DNA from: Lysobacterales bacterium
Lineage (GTDB): Bacteria; Pseudomonadota; Gammaproteobacteria; Xanthomonadales; SZUA-38
Length of the DNA: 64,000 nucleotides
Direction: 5' to 3'
Assembly: GCA_030065125.1 (NCBI GenBank)
Contig: JASJDM010000032.1
Span: 1-64,000, forward strand
In this document: positions 61,677 through 64,000 of the stretch, in pieces
Position numbering within the stretch: the first letter of the stretch is position 1
How the letters are laid out: every line of letters begins with the position of its first letter
Program-made: the position numbers and the translations under genes
The notes under the pieces: generated by a model
Seen by the model: the letters and a program-made list of their open reading frames with translations, nothing else
Database searches by the model: none
Told to the model about the DNA's origin: nothing

Positions 61677-62601
61677 GCGGGCGACAGACTTTGGCCGGGT
61701 GGCGGTGGTGATGGGCGGCGAAGGCTCTGAGCGAGAGGTGTCGCTGCAAAGCGGCGCAGCGGTGCTCGAGGCGCTGCAGGCCCGGGAAGTCAACGCTTTT
61801 GCCGTAGACGGCATCAGCCCGCTGCTGAGCTGTATTCAGGACGGCGAGGTGGACCGGGTATTCAATATCCTGCATGGCCGGGGCGGCGAGGACGGCCGCC
61901 TGCAGGGAGCCCTGGACTGTCTCGGTGTGCCCTACACCGGAACCGGCCTGCTGGGCTCTGCCCTGGCCATGGACAAGTCCCTGAGCAAGCGGGTGTGGCG
62001 CGACGCCGGTCTGTCCACGGCCCGGCACGCCGAAGTGACGCCGGGGCAGGATGCCTTGCCGTCGGCGCAGGACATCGGGTTCCCGCTGGTGGTCAAGCCG
62101 GTCTCCGAGGGATCAAGCGTCGGCATCAGCATGGTGGCTGATCCGGCGGACTTTGCCGCGGCACTGGAGCAGGCTTTTGCCCACGAGCGCCGGGTCATGC
62201 TGGAACGCTTCATCGCCGGCAGCGAACTGACGGTCTCCATCCTGGGTGGTTCCGCACTGCCGGCTATCCGGATCGAAACCGACCGGGAGTTCTACGACTA
62301 TGAAGCCAAGTACGTCAGCGACGACACTCGCTACCTGTGTCCCTGCGGCCTGGACGAAGCCGAAGAACAGGCCCTCAAACAGACGGCGCTGGACGCCTTT
62401 GCGCTGCTGAACTGCCAGGGATGGGGCAGGGTGGATTTCATGCGGGACGAATCGGGTACGGTCTATCTGCTGGAGGCCAACACGTCTCCGGGCATGACCA
62501 GCCACAGCTTGGTGCCCAAGGCGGCCGCGGCGGCTGGCATCGATTTTGGATCCCTGGTCTGGCAGATCCTGGAGACCAGTTTTGACGAGGTAAGCCCATG
62601 A
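61666..62601 (+). CDS. ddl: D-alanine--D-alanine ligase
   Basis: Ddl makes the D-Ala-D-Ala dipeptide used by MurF. From GTG 61666 (GGAGG six nt upstream) the 311-residue ATP-grasp enzyme shows VVMGGEGSEREVSLQSG, NILHGRGGEDGRLQGALD, PYTGTGLLGSALAMDKSLSKRVW, VKPVSEGSSVGIS and FMRDESGTVYLLEANTSPGMTSHSLVPKAA, all conserved. The size is that of the DdlB group found in dcw clusters. It ends overlapping ftsQ by four bases. Confidence 0.96.
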   Translation: MRIERATDFGRVAVVMGGEGSEREVSLQSGAAVLEALQAREVNAFAVDGISPLLSCIQDGEVDRVFNILHGRGGEDGRLQGALDCLGVPYTGTGLLGSALAMDKSLSKRVWRDAGLSTARHAEVTPGQDALPSAQDIGFPLVVKPVSEGSSVGISMVADPADFAAALEQAFAHERRVMLERFIAGSELTVSILGGSALPAIRIETDREFYDYEAKYVSDDTRYLCPCGLDEAEEQALKQTALDAFALLNCQGWGRVDFMRDESGTVYLLEANTSPGMTSHSLVPKAAAAAGIDFGSLVWQILETSFDEVSP

Positions 62602-63344
62602 AGGCGGTGGCGAGCCGGGACGTGGTCACCATAACCTGGATCTGCGCGGTTTCGGTGCTGCTGGTGGCCGCGTTTGTCGGTGCGCGCAGCGCGGTTCTGG
62701 CCAGCCACTGGCCCATCGAGTGGATCCAGGTTTCGGGCCCGTTCGAGCGGGTCAGCGCAGAGCAGATCCGGGCTGCTGCGGCGCCCGCCGTTGGCGGTGG
62801 TTTCCTGGCGGTGGACCTGGACCGGGTGCGCTACAGCGTGGAGGCACTGCCGTGGGTACGCCAGGCCGGCGTGCGCCGCCAATGGCCGGACCGGGTCGTG
62901 GTCCGCGTGCTGGAACATGAGCCCCTGGCCCAGTGGAATAACGGCGAGCTGGTCAGCGCCCTGGGCGAGGTGTTCTCGGTGACCGGGGCGGAGCGCATTG
63001 AGGGCCTGCCCCGCCTGCGCGGCCCCGACGACGCCGCGGTCAGGGTGGTTGGGTTTTTCGACGAGCTGCAGTCCCGCCTCAGCGGCACCGGCCTTGACGT
63101 CCTGTCCATGACCCTGACCGATCGCGGCGCCTGGCACGCCACCCTGACCGGCGGGGTGAGCCTGCTGGTCGGGAGCCGGGATCCCCAGGCGCGGCTGGAT
63201 CGTCTGATGAAGGTTTTGAGCCAGCTGGTGACCGATCCCGGACGCCAGCTGGAGAGCATCGATCTGCGGTATACCAATGGCCTGGCGGTGCGCTGGCGTG
63301 ATTCCGAGCCGGTTCTGGCTGAGGCATCGGGAGGTGAGGGCTGA
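62598..63344 (+). CDS. ftsQ: Cell division protein FtsQ
   Basis: FtsQ is the bitopic divisome protein that recruits FtsL and FtsB. The 248-residue product has a short cytoplasmic tail, a membrane helix (ITWICAVSVLLVAAFVGARSAV), the POTRA domain (WIQVSGPFERVSAEQIRAAAAP, then VDLDRVRYSVEALPWVRQAGVRRQWPDRVVVRVLEHEPLAQWN) and the beta domain with SIDLRYTNGLAVRW at the C terminus. It sits between ddl and ftsA with overlapping stop and start codons at both ends. Confidence 0.95.
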   Translation: MKAVASRDVVTITWICAVSVLLVAAFVGARSAVLASHWPIEWIQVSGPFERVSAEQIRAAAAPAVGGGFLAVDLDRVRYSVEALPWVRQAGVRRQWPDRVVVRVLEHEPLAQWNNGELVSALGEVFSVTGAERIEGLPRLRGPDDAAVRVVGFFDELQSRLSGTGLDVLSMTLTDRGAWHATLTGGVSLLVGSRDPQARLDRLMKVLSQLVTDPGRQLESIDLRYTNGLAVRWRDSEPVLAEASGGEG

Positions 63345-64000
63345 TGGGCAGTCGTCCTGAAAAGCCGCTGGTGGTGGGCCTGGATATTGGCACCTCCAAG
63401 GTGGTGGCCATAGTGGCCGAAGTGGACAGTTCCGGCGAGGTGGATATCGTTGGCCTTGGCAGCCACGCTTCCCGGGGCATCAAGCGCGGCGTGGTGGTGG
63501 ACATCGAATCCACCGTCCAGTCCATTCAGCGGGCTGTGGAAGAAGCAGAGCTGATGGCGGGATGCGAGATCCGTTCGGTATTCTGCAGCATCGCCGGCAG
63601 CCACATTTCCAGCCTGAACTCCCACGGTATCGTGGCCATCCGCGACAGCGAGGTCACCGAAGGAGACGTGGAGCGGGTGCTGGACGCGGCCCGGGCGGTT
63701 GCGGTGCCGGCGGACCAGCGGGTGCTGCACGTGTTGCCCCAGGATTACATCATCGATGGCCAGGAAGGCATCCGGCATCCCATTGGCATGTCCGGCGTCA
63801 GGCTGGAAGCCCGGGTGCACGTGGTCACCGGCTCGGCCGCGGCCAGCCAGAACGTATCGAAGTGCGTGGCCCGCTGCGGGCTTCAGGTGGATGATCTGAT
63901 CCTGCAGCAGCTGGCCTCGGGCTACGCGGTGTTGACCGAGGACGAGAAGGACCTGGGGATCTGCCTGGTGGACATCGGTGCCGGTACGACCGACATCGCG
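63344..64000 (+). CDS. ftsA: Cell division protein FtsA, 3' end outside the window
   Basis: FtsA is the actin-like protein that tethers FtsZ to the membrane. The window holds 219 codons from ATG 63344 (TGATG overlap with ftsQ), and the frame stays open to the last base, so only the 3' part is missing. Visible features are the phosphate-1 loop LVVGLDIGTSKVVAIVAEV, the 1C subdomain unique to FtsA (CEIRSVFCSIAGSHISSLNSHGIVAI), VLPQDYIIDGQEGIRHPIGMSGVRLEA, and the second phosphate loop LVDIGAGTTDIA at the end. The expected next gene is ftsZ. Confidence 0.96.
   Translation, partial: MGSRPEKPLVVGLDIGTSKVVAIVAEVDSSGEVDIVGLGSHASRGIKRGVVVDIESTVQSIQRAVEEAELMAGCEIRSVFCSIAGSHISSLNSHGIVAIRDSEVTEGDVERVLDAARAVAVPADQRVLHVLPQDYIIDGQEGIRHPIGMSGVRLEARVHVVTGSAAASQNVSKCVARCGLQVDDLILQQLASGYAVLTEDEKDLGICLVDIGAGTTDIA

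Overview
The window is GC-rich, gene-dense chromosomal DNA from a gammaproteobacterium related to the Xanthomonadales, possibly Wenzhouxiangellaceae-like. The main evidence is the type II secretion operon order E-F-G-H-I-J-K-L-M-N-D, which is the Xanthomonas xps order, together with conserved gammaproteobacterial blocks: glyA-nrdR-ribDEBH-nusB-thiL, lpoA/rsmI/rnpB, and the mraZ-to-ftsA division/cell-wall (dcw) cluster. Taxonomy is inferred from gene order and protein motifs read by eye; no database search was possible.

Layout. 1-6508: xerD, dsbC, purL and a small membrane protein of the exosortase-H-associated type. 6705-18305: a complete-looking T2SS core operon, gspE to gspD plus a trailing lipoprotein. 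18472-21268: two secreted proteins of unknown function, the first with signs of high expression and a clear intrinsic terminator. 21365-30115: a tightly overlapping surface-glycan cassette containing a periplasmic parvulin, a Wzm/Wzt-like ABC exporter, two GT2 glycosyltransferases, a methyltransferase, an unusual 611-residue glycosyltransferase-like protein and an NAD-dependent epimerase. 30142-38605: ettA, glyA, nrdR, the riboflavin genes, nusB and thiL. 38609-42752: the dolP-yraN-lpoA operon on the minus strand, divergent rsmI, and the RNase P RNA. 42800-50331: an accessory block lying between rnpB and mraZ, which are neighbours in Pseudomonas. It holds a 156-bp tandem repeat array, a Ser/Thr kinase with a TPR sensor half, a secreted Pmp-like beta-helix protein, an ECF sigma factor, short dyads and a 14-copy octanucleotide array. 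50377-64000: mraZ with its promoter and operator, then rsmH, ftsL, ftsI, murE, murF, mraY, ftsW, murG, murC, ddl, ftsQ and the start of ftsA.

How the genes fit together. Envelope biogenesis is the theme: lpoA and dolP serve peptidoglycan synthesis and outer-membrane integrity, the dcw cluster makes lipid II and the divisome, the T2SS exports folded proteins (the two secreted proteins beside it and the beta-helix protein are candidate substrates), and the glycan cassette exports a polysaccharide. The points most worth following are the absence of murD between mraY and ftsW (compatible with the MurD2/MurL route known from Xanthomonas oryzae), the sigma/kinase/beta-helix cassette placed inside a conserved junction, a GspE without its tetracysteine zinc motif, and a thiL with no canonical start codon at the expected position.
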